The notes beneath the pieces were generated by a model that was not told the origin of the DNA, searched no databases, and saw only the letters and a program-made list of their open reading frames with translations. Position numbers and translations under genes: made by a program. From the NCBI GenBank assembly GCA_903887775.1, contig CAISRB010000019.1:62001-126000 (forward strand): a stretch of 64,000 nucleotides of DNA, in the 5' to 3' direction. The DNA comes from an uncultured Bacteroidales bacterium. GTDB lineage: Bacteria; Bacteroidota; Bacteroidia; Bacteroidales; FEN-979. Positions 34,149 through 42,386 of the stretch are shown here, piece by piece. Position 1 is the first letter of the stretch. Each line of letters opens with the position of its first letter.

Positions 34149-34203
34149 TAATGAAAATTAAGCAGGTATTGAAGCACGACTGAATGTCAGCAAAATTCCG
34201 CCA

Positions 34204-34241
34204 TTTTTTTTTCGCTTTTCGCTTTTCGCCTTTCGCTTTTA
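34204..34241 (+). repeat. TTTTCGC heptamer array, pyrimidine arm
   Basis: About five copies of TTTTCGC / CTTTCGC, the inverted counterpart of the array at 34064-34148 with about 55 bases between. Its end contains the TAA of the SDR gene on the minus strand. Confidence 0.8.
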
Positions 34242-35039
34242 TTTAAAAGGAGAATCCGGCTCCTTTGCCATATGGTTATACACCATGCCATCCATGAACT
34301 TCGGGAAGAATTTGTTCAGCAGGACTGTTATTTTGCCCATCGTGGTGAGGACAAGGCTGTTCTTTCGTTTTTCAATGGCATTGCAGATATGCACTGCAAC
34401 GGTTTCGGCCGGCATGAGTTTGTTTTCGTCGAGAGGCGTTTCCCCCTGTGAAGAGCCGTCCTTTGAAAGGGCGACATTCCTGATATTGCTGCTGGTAAAG
34501 CCCGGGCAGGCAATCAGCACATGCAGACCTTTTTTCAGGTTTTCGATACGGACCACTTCCAGAAAACCCTGCATCGCGAATTTCGAAGCTGAATATCCTG
34601 TACGGCCCGGCAGGCCTTTGTATCCGGCTACAGAAGAAACGCCGACAAGGGAACCTTTTGTTTTCAGAAGATGAGGAAGTGCAAATTTCGAGCAATAGAC
34701 CGTTCCCCAGAAATTGGTATCCATCAGTTTCCTGATCACATCAATATCGACATCTTCAAACAGGGCCCTCATCGAGATACCGGCATTGTTGATGAGGATA
34801 TCGATACGGCCGAATTTTTCGACAGCAGCGCCGATCAGCAGGCGACATTCTTCTTCATGTGTAACGTCAGCCTGAACCACAATGAAATCCGCAGTATTCC
34901 ATGATGAAGTATATTCATCCAGCTTTTCCTTTCTGCGGGCCGAAAGAACGAGTTTCGCTCCCCGTTTATGTGCTTCGGCAGCCAGGGCTTTTCCTATGCC
35001 GGAAGAAGCCCCGGTAATGATGGTGACCTTGTTTTGCAT
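34239..35039 (-). CDS. Classical short-chain dehydrogenase/reductase
   Basis: Protein of 266 residues from the ATG at 35039 (MQNKVTIITGASSGIG). A longer in-frame start would lie in the upstream repeat. The nucleotide motif TGASSGIG and NNAG (LINNAGISM) are present, and the catalytic YSASK follows the serine in VGVSSVAGYKG. The C-terminal region is hydrophobic and basic (TMGKITVLLNKFFPKF), which suggests membrane contact, as in SDRs acting on lipids. The substrate is unknown. The flanks on both sides are repeats. Confidence 0.85.
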   Translation of the reverse strand: MQNKVTIITGASSGIGKALAAEAHKRGAKLVLSARRKEKLDEYTSSWNTADFIVVQADVTHEEECRLLIGAAVEKFGRIDILINNAGISMRALFEDVDIDVIRKLMDTNFWGTVYCSKFALPHLLKTKGSLVGVSSVAGYKGLPGRTGYSASKFAMQGFLEVVRIENLKKGLHVLIACPGFTSSNIRNVALSKDGSSQGETPLDENKLMPAETVAVHICNAIEKRKNSLVLTTMGKITVLLNKFFPKFMDGMVYNHMAKEPDSPFK

Positions 35040-35074
35040 GATGAAGGTTTTCGACAAATTTACATAAAACTGCG

Positions 35075-35143
35075 TTCGGCGAAGCCGAAATGAGCACGCA
35101 AATGAAATAAGCAATTGGTGCGAATAAATAGCGAAACAGAGAA
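35075..35143 (+). repeat. Dispersed repeat, copy A
   Basis: Starts with a hairpin TTCGGC-GAA-GCCGAA (35075-35089), followed by ATGAGCACGCAAATGAAATA and AGCAATTGGTGCGAATAAATAGCGAAA. It matches copy C at 54637-54701 (opposite orientation) with about six differences in 60 bases, 19.5 kb away. Confidence 0.85.
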
Positions 35144-35149
35144 ATTACG

Positions 35150-35164
35150 TCCGGCGAAGCCGGA
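35150..35164. repeat. Hairpin between repeat copies A and B
   Basis: TCCGGC-GAA-GCCGGA, the same stem as in copy A with a compensating T-A to C-G change. It is followed by a short run rich in the unit ACGAAT/TCGAAC up to about 35190. Confidence 0.7.
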
Positions 35165-35194
35165 TAATTAACGAATATCGAACAACGAATGTTG

Positions 35195-35245
35195 TTCGGC
35201 TCTGCCGAAATGAGCACACAAAGAATTGAACTACTGGTGCGAATA
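35195..35245 (+). repeat. Dispersed repeat, copy B (degenerate)
   Basis: Starts TTCGGC-TCT-GCCGAA (35195-35209), followed by ATGAGCACACAAA and TGGTGCGAATAA. It is in direct orientation to copy A, with the middle diverged. Confidence 0.7.
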
Positions 35246-35275
35246 ATTTTGAATGAGCAGATTTCAGGAAATCAT

Positions 35276-35283
35276 TATTTTCG
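35276..35283 (+). promoter_or_regulatory. Possible -7 element of the aminotransferase gene
   Basis: TATTTTCG is a one-base variant of TAnnTTTG, 13 bases before the TTG start at 35297, just after repeat copy B. Confidence 0.35.
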
Positions 35284-35296
35284 TAAAAAATAAACG

Positions 35297-36502
35297 TTGA
35301 CCGAGAGAGAACTGTTTTACCGCTACCTGGGGCTGCCTGCTTTTGGCCCGATGGCCCTCGATATTGTAAAGGCGGAAGGTGTGTATTTATATGACCGGAG
35401 CGGCAAAGATTATGTCGACATGGTATCAGGGATCTCTGTGAGCAATGTGGGGCATCGTCATCCGAAGGTACTGGAAGCTATTAAAAAACAGCTCGATGAT
35501 TATCTTTATGTGAATGTTTACGGGGAGTTCATCCATTCTCCCCAGGTTAAACTGGCTGAAAAACTGGTAAACCTCCTCCCCTCCTCCCTCGATTCAGTTT
35601 ATTTTGTGAATTCAGGGACTGAAGCGATAGAAGGTGCTTTGAAGCTGGCAAAACGGTTCACCGGCCGTTCGGGTATTACTGCTTTCATGAATGCCTACCA
35701 CGGCTCAACCCATGGTTCACTGAGCATTTTAGGAAATGAAAGGATGAAGCAGGCTTTCCGTCCTCTGTTACCGGATGTCAGTTTTCTGGAGTTCAACAAC
35801 TTCTCTGATCTTCAAAAAATAACTTCACAGACTGCCTGCGTCGTTGCCGAGACTACCCAGTCGGAAGCCGGTTTAATACCGTCAGCCGGGGGCTTTATGT
35901 TAAGCTTAAGGAAACGCTGCAGTGAAACAGGTGCCTTGCTTATCATTGATGATGTGCAGATGGGCTTTGGACGGACTGGCAGCTTTTTCAGTTTTGAACC
36001 TTACGGGATAATTCCTGATATTCTCGTATTGGCAAAGGCTCTTGGCGCAGGCATGCCCCTGGGAGCATTCATTGCCCCGAAAAAAATAATGGAAACCCTT
36101 GCTTTTAATCCTGAACTGGGACATATAACCACTTTCGGCGGACATCCTGTAAGCTGTGCAGCAGCTATAGCGGGGATAGACGTCCTTCTGGAAGGGCGAT
36201 ATCCGCAGACAGCAGAAAAAAAAGGGAAGTTAATTGAAGAGCTTTTACAGCCGCCTTTGAAAAAAGGCCTGATCTCAGGTATCAGGCGCAAGGGACTTGC
36301 CCTTGGCATTGATCTCGAAGATACCTCAAAACGCAAAGTTTTCCTCGATTCATGCCTTGAACAGAGAGTCTTTATCGATTACTATCTCTTTAAGCCCGCG
36401 ACATTCAGGATCGCCCCTCCTCTCGTCATCAGCGAAGATGAGATCAGGGAGGGGATGGGGAGGCTGCTGAGAGCAATGGCTTCAATTGATGATGCAGCTT
36501 AA
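35297..36502 (+). CDS. Class III aminotransferase
   Basis: Protein of 401 residues. The start is TTG; the codon two before it is an in-frame stop, so no earlier start is possible. PLP-site features are NSGTEAIEGALKLA (105-118), Asp218 in LIIDDVQMGFGRTG and the Schiff-base Lys247 in LVLAKALGAG. Relatives include acetylornithine, 4-aminobutyrate and beta-alanine aminotransferases; the substrate cannot be decided. The YLYDRSGKDYVDMVSGISVSNVGH lead is typical of the family. Its stop codon shares the palindrome TTAA with that of the convergent gene. Confidence 0.87.
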   Translation: MTERELFYRYLGLPAFGPMALDIVKAEGVYLYDRSGKDYVDMVSGISVSNVGHRHPKVLEAIKKQLDDYLYVNVYGEFIHSPQVKLAEKLVNLLPSSLDSVYFVNSGTEAIEGALKLAKRFTGRSGITAFMNAYHGSTHGSLSILGNERMKQAFRPLLPDVSFLEFNNFSDLQKITSQTACVVAETTQSEAGLIPSAGGFMLSLRKRCSETGALLIIDDVQMGFGRTGSFFSFEPYGIIPDILVLAKALGAGMPLGAFIAPKKIMETLAFNPELGHITTFGGHPVSCAAAIAGIDVLLEGRYPQTAEKKGKLIEELLQPPLKKGLISGIRRKGLALGIDLEDTSKRKVFLDSCLEQRVFIDYYLFKPATFRIAPPLVISEDEIREGMGRLLRAMASIDDAA

Positions 36503-38202
36503 TCGATCCTTGCAGTGCCAATGGTACTGCTGTTCATCCCTGACACGATTTTTATGAAGTAGTATCCCCTGGGGATACCAGAACCGGATAGATTTATCTG
36601 ATGGTTCCCCTTACACTGGTAACCGGATACGATGGATTTGATCTCTCTTCCGCAGATATCCATAAGCGATAAGCTTACAAAATTACCTTCGGGCAAATCA
36701 TAATTGATAGTCGTATGGTCATTGAAAGGGCATGGATAAGATGAGATATGTATCCCTGAATTTTCAGCTTGTTTGTCTGCAATGCCCGTGGCAAATGGCG
36801 TTATAGTGGTAAAGTAAACGTCCTCTTCATAGTTGAGAGTATTGGCCCAGGCAAGACAGGCCTTTTCATTGTCGGATATCATAGAAACATAATCGCCCAT
36901 TTTAGCCTGCTGAGGCCATCCGATCCTGGAATCGAACAGAACCGACAGTTTCTGGTTTGCCGACCAGCTTGTTCCCTGGTCAATTGAGTATGAATAATAA
37001 AGAGCTGAAAGCAGCGAACCCGGAGGGGAGTCACGTGTGTCAAGCCAGGTCGCGTCTATCCTTCCGTTTGGCGCAACCGACATGGTTCCGAACCAGTGGT
37101 AGCTTCCTGATCCCTGATCATCGTTTACTTTTACAGGAGGGTTCCAGGTCATGCCCCCGTCGGTACTGCGGGTGAACATCACGTCGGCTGAATCACTGTT
37201 CGAAAATCTCAAAACGGTTGAAAGGAGGTATACGTTGCCACGGGCAGAACCGCCTGAACGGTCAATTGAGATGTTGATCTGCCCTGCCAAACCCTGAGGA
37301 TTGACAAGTTCCCCGTAAGCCGGCTGACCGTCAAGGTCAGGTACTGATAAATTCCAATCGGGAATGGAATCGGCATGCTGGGCGCTGGTCGATTTTAAAA
37401 CTATTATCCCATATACGTCGCTCCAGCCGGTTATATACACCTCCCCATCGTTGCCAATCGCCATTGTGCCCCAGTAAGGGTTCCCGGGGAGTTCGGAACA
37501 ATCCCCGAAAGAAGCTCCGTCATCGGTTGAACGGATAAAGGCTCCGGGAGGACAGGAACTGAAATATTCATTCCAGTCAGAATATACATTGCCTGTCCCG
37601 GTTCCGCCGCTGCGGTCGATGATCATCCATTGCTTGTCGCCCCCATGTGCCTCAACACCTGCACTCCAGGCGGATCCTCCATTTTCACTTTTGAACACAT
37701 GGCAGAGGTACGATCCCCCGGCCACTGTAAGGCCGTTATAATAAAAATTTCCTGAAGTATCACAATCTAGCACAGGGTCGCTTCCGAAGACCCCCGGGTT
37801 GATGGATCCGGGGAAAGTCCAGGTTTGTCCTCCATCCGTTGAATAACCATACCCTGACTGCCTGAAATTGCTGTAGACATTATCGAACTGTCGCCAGCCG
37901 ATAACAATATGCCGGGGATCCTGGGGGTCGATCGTCATCGAAGGTTCATTGGCAGCATCTCCGGGTATATTCTGCCCGTATGCATCTACATTGACCTGAA
38001 CCATCGTAAATCCGGCGCTTTTGATGCGGAGGGAGTTGGTGTGCTGACCTGAAGCCGGGGCCATATAAGGCTGATCGATCACTTCGTGATGGAATTGTTT
38101 CCCTGGTTTCCTGGTCGTGGCCCCCTGCTGTGGAAAAGAATAAAAGGGCATCAGGAGTATCATTATCAACAATACTCTCCCAAGCTTAAATTTTAGTTTC
38201 AT
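36499..38202 (-). CDS. Secreted Asp-box (BNR/sialidase-fold) protein with T9SS sorting domain
   Basis: Protein of 567 residues from the ATG at 38202, which gives the signal peptide MKLKFKLGRVLLIMILLMPFYSFPQ. Asp boxes (SxDxGxxW) recur as STDGGQTW, SENGGSAW, STDDGASF, STDGGMTW and SIDQGTSW, marking a beta-propeller of the sialidase fold. The last 80 residues (ISSYPCPFNDHTTINYDLP to PRGYYFIKI) are a type IX sorting domain. No sialidase arginine triad was identified, so an enzymatic role is not claimed. It is probably displayed on, or released from, the cell surface. Confidence 0.82.
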   Translation of the reverse strand: MKLKFKLGRVLLIMILLMPFYSFPQQGATTRKPGKQFHHEVIDQPYMAPASGQHTNSLRIKSAGFTMVQVNVDAYGQNIPGDAANEPSMTIDPQDPRHIVIGWRQFDNVYSNFRQSGYGYSTDGGQTWTFPGSINPGVFGSDPVLDCDTSGNFYYNGLTVAGGSYLCHVFKSENGGSAWSAGVEAHGGDKQWMIIDRSGGTGTGNVYSDWNEYFSSCPPGAFIRSTDDGASFGDCSELPGNPYWGTMAIGNDGEVYITGWSDVYGIIVLKSTSAQHADSIPDWNLSVPDLDGQPAYGELVNPQGLAGQINISIDRSGGSARGNVYLLSTVLRFSNSDSADVMFTRSTDGGMTWNPPVKVNDDQGSGSYHWFGTMSVAPNGRIDATWLDTRDSPPGSLLSALYYSYSIDQGTSWSANQKLSVLFDSRIGWPQQAKMGDYVSMISDNEKACLAWANTLNYEEDVYFTTITPFATGIADKQAENSGIHISSYPCPFNDHTTINYDLPEGNFVSLSLMDICGREIKSIVSGYQCKGNHQINLSGSGIPRGYYFIKIVSGMNSSTIGTARID

Positions 38203-38206
38203 CTGA

Positions 38207-38214
38207 TAAAAGTA
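38207..38214 (-). promoter_or_regulatory. Possible -7 element of the Asp-box protein gene
   Basis: On the minus strand TACTTTTA, near the TAnnTTTG consensus, ends four bases before the start. It would give an almost leaderless message. Confidence 0.25.
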
Positions 38215-38300
38215 GTTAAAAATCCGACTGCTATGCCAGGTCCATATAAAGTAATTATCATGAAAATGGATCAAACCACTATTTTCACGACTTACTTCAT

Positions 38301-38308
38301 TACTTTTG
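38301..38308 (+). promoter_or_regulatory. -7 element of the YncE-like gene
   Basis: TACTTTTG is an exact TAnnTTTG, 62 bases before the ATG at 38371. It argues against the longer start at 38233, which lies before it. Confidence 0.45.
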
Positions 38309-38370
38309 TTAATTATCATTTCCCCAACTCACCAGATAAATTTATTATTAACCCAACAATACCAGGAATT

Positions 38371-39372
38371 ATGAAAACATTAAAATTTTTACTGATCATC
38401 ACTGCATTCTTTTCTTTACAGTTTGCACAGGCTCAGAAATCTGAGTATGTCGTATTAAAGAACATCCCCCTTGAAGGCGATATGGGTTGGGATTACCTGT
38501 TAGCGGATGATGCCACACAAAGACTTTATGTTTCACATGGCACGATGGTACAGGTGCTTGACCTGAAAACCGAAAAACTTGTCGGGACTATCCCCGGGAC
38601 CATTGGTGTGCACGGCATTGCAATAGCCAAAGAGTTCGGCAAAGGGTTTATAACGGCAGGCCGTCTCGATTCAGTTGTGGTGTTTGACCTGTTAACACTG
38701 CAGCCTACTGCAAAAATTAAAACTGACAAAAACCCTGATGCCATCTTGTATGATCCTTTCAGTAAAAGGATCTTTACCTTCAACGGAAGGGGCAGTTCGG
38801 TTACCGCAATTGATGCAAAAACAAACGAAGTTGTTGGCACACTCGCTGTTTCCGGTAAGCCGGAAGCTGCAGTTTCCGACGGGAAGGGCAAAATCTTCGT
38901 AAACATTGAAGACAAATCAACAATTACAAAATTTGACGCCAAGACCCTGAAAATTGAAGCCGAGTGGCCGCTGGATCCGGGAAAGGAGCCTTCAGGCCTT
39001 CAGATTGATCTGAAAACAAACAGATTGTTTTCGGCATGCGGAGAATCTAAAACTATTGTTGTCATGGATGCGGTAAACGGAAAGATCATTGCATCCCTGC
39101 CTATGGGTGATGGTTGCGATGGGCTTGTCTTCATTAAGGATGACCAGAATATCCTTGCTTCCTGCGGGGAAGGAGTTCTTACAGTGGTCCATCAGAAAAA
39201 CGCTAAAGAATACAGTGTTATTCAGACTTTGCCAACCCGCCGCAGTGCCAGGACCATTACATACAGTGAAGCAGAAAAGAAGGTCTATATGTCTTCAGCG
39301 GATGTGACTATGGAAAATAACCGCAGGAAAGTTGCACCGGGCAGCTTCCAGGTTGTGGTTGTTGGAAAGTAA
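38371..39372 (+). CDS. Periplasmic YncE-like beta-propeller protein
   Basis: Protein of 333 residues with a signal peptide (MKTLKFLLIITAFFSLQFAQAQ). Seven-bladed YVTN/YncE repeats are visible, for example ATQRLYVSHGTMVQVLDLKT, SKRIFTFNGRGSSVTAIDAKT and GKIFVNIEDKSTITKFDAKT. Such proteins are non-enzymatic binding propellers in the periplasm. No partner is evident; aat follows 11 bases later but is functionally unrelated. Confidence 0.8.
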   Translation: MKTLKFLLIITAFFSLQFAQAQKSEYVVLKNIPLEGDMGWDYLLADDATQRLYVSHGTMVQVLDLKTEKLVGTIPGTIGVHGIAIAKEFGKGFITAGRLDSVVVFDLLTLQPTAKIKTDKNPDAILYDPFSKRIFTFNGRGSSVTAIDAKTNEVVGTLAVSGKPEAAVSDGKGKIFVNIEDKSTITKFDAKTLKIEAEWPLDPGKEPSGLQIDLKTNRLFSACGESKTIVVMDAVNGKIIASLPMGDGCDGLVFIKDDQNILASCGEGVLTVVHQKNAKEYSVIQTLPTRRSARTITYSEAEKKVYMSSADVTMENNRRKVAPGSFQVVVVGK

Positions 39373-39383
39373 TTATACGTTTA

Positions 39384-40064
39384 ATGCCTGTTTATCTACT
39401 TCCGGAGGAGCCGGTTTTCCCTCCTCCTTCCGAAGCTGAACCGGATGGATTGTTAGCCATCGGGGGTGATCTTTCTCCTGAAAGGTTGCTTAAATCATAT
39501 ACAGAAGGTATTTTCCCATGGTTTCGGGATGAGGATGATTTGTTCTGGTTTTCACCCGACCCAAGGCTGGTGTTATATCCTGATGAAATAAAGATATCTT
39601 CTTCGCTTCATCGCCTGATCAAAGGCGGGAAATTTAAAGTTAGTACTGATACGGCCTTTGAACAGGTCATTCAGGCATGTGCCGATGCGCCGCGTAAAGG
39701 TCAGGACGGAAGCTGGATAGACCAGGATTTTATTAATGCCTATACCAGGCTTCACAGGCTTGGTTTTGCCCATTCGTTTGAGACATTTTATAATGACGAA
39801 CTCATAGGAGGTTTATATGGTGTTTCAATTGGGCGCGCATTTTTCGGTGAAAGCATGTTTCATAAAGTGAACAATGCGTCAAAAGTTGCATTTGTCTATC
39901 TGGTAATGAAAATAAAAACCTGGCAGTTTCATTTTATAGACTGCCAGGTTGAGACTGATTTGTTAACAGGGCTTGGAGCAAAGCCTGTTCCGAGAACGGA
40001 ATACCTTGAACGTCTTAAAACAGCCGTTGGCTTTCCTTCTCAGAAAGGAAAATGGACCTTATAA
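39384..40064 (+). CDS. aat: Aat, leucyl/phenylalanyl-tRNA--protein transferase
   Basis: Protein of 226 residues. Family motifs are GGDLSPERLLKSYTEGIFPW (27-46), WFSPDPRLVL, DGSWIDQDFINAY, GGLYGVSIGRAFFGESMF and HFIDCQVETDLL. Aat adds Leu or Phe to proteins with N-terminal Lys or Arg, creating a degradation signal read by ClpS, which is encoded at 23598-23870. Its stop abuts that of the convergent peptidase gene in the palindrome TTATAA. Confidence 0.94.
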   Translation: MPVYLLPEEPVFPPPSEAEPDGLLAIGGDLSPERLLKSYTEGIFPWFRDEDDLFWFSPDPRLVLYPDEIKISSSLHRLIKGGKFKVSTDTAFEQVIQACADAPRKGQDGSWIDQDFINAYTRLHRLGFAHSFETFYNDELIGGLYGVSIGRAFFGESMFHKVNNASKVAFVYLVMKIKTWQFHFIDCQVETDLLTGLGAKPVPRTEYLERLKTAVGFPSQKGKWTL

Positions 40065-41258
40065 ACCGAGTTTTTTCCGGATATCCTGGGGGATGGCATT
40101 TTTGTTTACCATAATATCCATAGTCTTCAGCATCATGTAAGGTTCAGATATATAAAAATACCCCTTGTATTTTTGATCCTCTGTACCCCAGGAATTCTTT
40201 ACAATATAAAATTTGTTCCCGTTCTGGTCTTTGGCAATACCTGTAATATGCAAGCCATGATCATCGGTTGTAAGATAATTGTCAAACTCCTGCTGACGCA
40301 TTTCCTGGGTGATCTTTTTCTCAGGAACAGGTTTGTCAAATTTATATAACAACTTGTCTTTTTCTGCGTCACTCATCTTTTCCCATTTTGCCTGTTCCAG
40401 GCCGGCGATCTCCGTTGCGGCTTTATCAGGCACAATAGCGATGCCGTTTTTTCTTGAAAATCCTTTTTCACTCACATCTGCGCCCCAGACCACAGTGTAG
40501 CCATTCTGAATCGAATTGTCTATGATGGCAATCAGATCGCTGATGGGCACATTATAATCAGATTCCATAAGCCAGTTGTCCTGCACTTCAAGAATGAATT
40601 TAGAATAAAATGGATGGTGTGTGTATGATGTAAGTTCAACATAATCATCAGCATTGAGACCCATCATACCGGCAAAAGTCACTGGTGTGTAACTCTTGCC
40701 TTTATAAGTGAAATTCAAAGGATCTTTTCCGAGATATGCATCCAGAATTCCATCAAAACCCTGGTGCCATACCGGTGTAAGTTTTTTATTCGGGTTCTTG
40801 ATTACTGCATCCACATATGCGGCAAGTACAGCGTCCATTTCCCCGTGAACAGGAAGCTTTTCTCCAATAGTCAGCCCTGTATAGGTCTCTTCAGGTACCA
40901 TACCATAATTTTTCAGCACATAGGTTACATCATGGGCAGCGCCCCCGCCACCGAAATTATGTTTTCCCTCGAAACGGACATAGATCTTCGCTTTGTCGGA
41001 ATAACATTTCCTCACGCAATACATCTCGGAAAGATCAAAGGTGTCTTTCCCGGTACGCAGCAACTCCGATTCCAGGAATGAAATGGCCGAATAACTCCAG
41101 CAGGTTCCAGATCGGTTCTGGTTTTTAATGCTTGTTGCCGGCAATTGTTTAACAACGGTGAACTGGTAAGAGGAATCTGATTTCTTCTCTTTTTCCTGCG
41201 CAAAACCGGTGTATGCGAGAAATATTGCTGATAAGATGATGAAGGTAATGTGTTTCAT
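40059..41258 (-). CDS. Exported C1 (papain-clan) peptidase, aminopeptidase C-like
   Basis: Protein of 399 residues with a signal peptide (MKHITFIILSAIFLAYTGFAQ). The papain-fold residues are Gln47 and Cys53 (QNRSGTCWSYSA), His337 in HGLHITGI and Asn355 in VKNSWG. Sequence relatives are the bleomycin-hydrolase/PepC group of aminopeptidases (C1B), which are cytoplasmic in Firmicutes; the signal peptide places this one in the periplasm, as in other Bacteroidota. It has its own promoter. Confidence 0.88.
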   Translation of the reverse strand: MKHITFIILSAIFLAYTGFAQEKEKKSDSSYQFTVVKQLPATSIKNQNRSGTCWSYSAISFLESELLRTGKDTFDLSEMYCVRKCYSDKAKIYVRFEGKHNFGGGGAAHDVTYVLKNYGMVPEETYTGLTIGEKLPVHGEMDAVLAAYVDAVIKNPNKKLTPVWHQGFDGILDAYLGKDPLNFTYKGKSYTPVTFAGMMGLNADDYVELTSYTHHPFYSKFILEVQDNWLMESDYNVPISDLIAIIDNSIQNGYTVVWGADVSEKGFSRKNGIAIVPDKAATEIAGLEQAKWEKMSDAEKDKLLYKFDKPVPEKKITQEMRQQEFDNYLTTDDHGLHITGIAKDQNGNKFYIVKNSWGTEDQKYKGYFYISEPYMMLKTMDIMVNKNAIPQDIRKKLGL

Positions 41259-41286
41259 GGGTTATGTTTGTTATGTTATCTATTGT

Positions 41287-41294
41287 CAAAATTA
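41287..41294 (-). promoter_or_regulatory. -7 element of the C1 peptidase gene
   Basis: On the minus strand the sequence reads TAATTTTG, an exact TAnnTTTG, 28 bases before the ATG at 41258. Confidence 0.5.
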
Positions 41295-41339
41295 GGGACA
41301 ATTAGTATACTTGCATAAGCTAATCGGTGAAAACGGCAA

Positions 41340-42302
41340 TTATGCCGATGAGTTGTCATTAAACTGATCAAAAGGGTGTTCCCTGTCGAAATCGGGCCGG
41401 TAATTAGCCGTGCTTTCAATACTTTGTACCCAACCGTATTCGAGCCCCAGTTTTTCCATTTCATCGAGGACTTTCTGGTATTCCTTTTTGTAAAGTTCCC
41501 TGTATAAGAAAGAATGGTCCATGACCTTTGCCGTGGGGTAATATTGGGACATCAGGGAAATATGTATTTTGGGAGAAATCTCTTCAGCAATATACCTGAG
41601 AACCCGGATGCTGTTCTGAACCTGTCCGGGGAGGACAAGATGCCTGATGATAATTCCGGATTCAGCCGTATTTCCGTCCGAAAGGTGAATGACAGGGCCT
41701 TTCTGCCTGTACATCTCCCTGATTGCAGCCGCCGCGACGTCAGGATAATCTCCTGCTTTCGAAAGCGAACGCGAAAGCAATGGGTCCATATACTTGAAAT
41801 CGGGCAGGTACACATCGATAGATCCTTCAAGGGATTTTAATGTTTCAACTTTGTCGTAGGAATTGGTATTGTAAACCCATATCGGGTTGTATCCCTTGTT
41901 CCTGATTGCTTGTATGATGATCTTCACCTGGGGGACAAAATGGGAAGGGGAAACGAATCCAACCATATTTATTCCCCTGTCGAGTATAGCAGTCACTTCA
42001 TCAACTATCTTATCCAGTTTGATGCTGAAAGAGGCTCTCGGTATTGCAACATCGCTTATCTGGTGGTTCTGGCAATAGATACACTGAAGGTTGCAATTGG
42101 TGAAAAAAATGTTGCATATGCCGAGAGGACCCGAAATTACAGGCTCCTCCCCTTTGTGAATGCAGATTGAGGCAATGTTGAAAGAGTTATCGCTCCTGCA
42201 TATGCCTTTTGTTGATTCCCAGCGGTTAACATGGCATTCCCTCGGGCAGATTGCACAATCTTTTAATTCTTCGAAGGGTTTCAGCAGTTCATCGGACAAC
42301 AT
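41340..42302 (-). CDS. Radical SAM protein, PFL-activating-enzyme-like
   Basis: Protein of 320 residues. The radical SAM cysteines are Cys70, Cys74 and Cys77 (TNCNLQCIYCQNHQIS). A second cysteine set near the N-terminus (Cys16, Cys19, Cys23, Cys35; CAICPRECHVNRW) is usual in the uncharacterised branch annotated as putative pyruvate formate-lyase activating enzyme. The nearby genes include no glycyl radical enzyme, so the substrate is unknown. It diverges from the HAD/glycosidase operon with 84 bases between. Confidence 0.82.
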   Translation of the reverse strand: MLSDELLKPFEELKDCAICPRECHVNRWESTKGICRSDNSFNIASICIHKGEEPVISGPLGICNIFFTNCNLQCIYCQNHQISDVAIPRASFSIKLDKIVDEVTAILDRGINMVGFVSPSHFVPQVKIIIQAIRNKGYNPIWVYNTNSYDKVETLKSLEGSIDVYLPDFKYMDPLLSRSLSKAGDYPDVAAAAIREMYRQKGPVIHLSDGNTAESGIIIRHLVLPGQVQNSIRVLRYIAEEISPKIHISLMSQYYPTAKVMDHSFLYRELYKKEYQKVLDEMEKLGLEYGWVQSIESTANYRPDFDREHPFDQFNDNSSA

Positions 42303-42322
42303 GGAATGGCTGTTCTTTTTTA

Positions 42323-42330
42323 TAACTTTG
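42323..42330 (+). promoter_or_regulatory. -7 element of the HAD/glycosidase operon
   Basis: TAACTTTG is an exact TAnnTTTG, 56 bases before the ATG at 42387. The four following genes are coupled by ATGA overlaps or near overlaps, so this may serve all of them. Confidence 0.5.
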
Positions 42331-42386
42331 ATTCCACAAATTTCGTCAATTAATTCAACACTGAGCCTGGGCAGGAACCTCAGGCA

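Noticed and set aside
34966-35217. Minus-strand frame encoding LFRYLFAPIAYFICVLI, similar to a plus-strand frame at 54608-54859
   Set aside because: The shared peptide comes from the dispersed repeat, which is interrupted and truncated differently in each place; there is no full-length gene.
36499-38202. Sialidase
   Set aside because: Asp boxes show the propeller fold, but the catalytic arginine triad and nucleophilic tyrosine were not found.
41340-42302. Genuine pyruvate formate-lyase activating enzyme
   Set aside because: The protein has an additional N-terminal cysteine set and no glycyl radical enzyme gene is present; only the general radical SAM assignment is supported.
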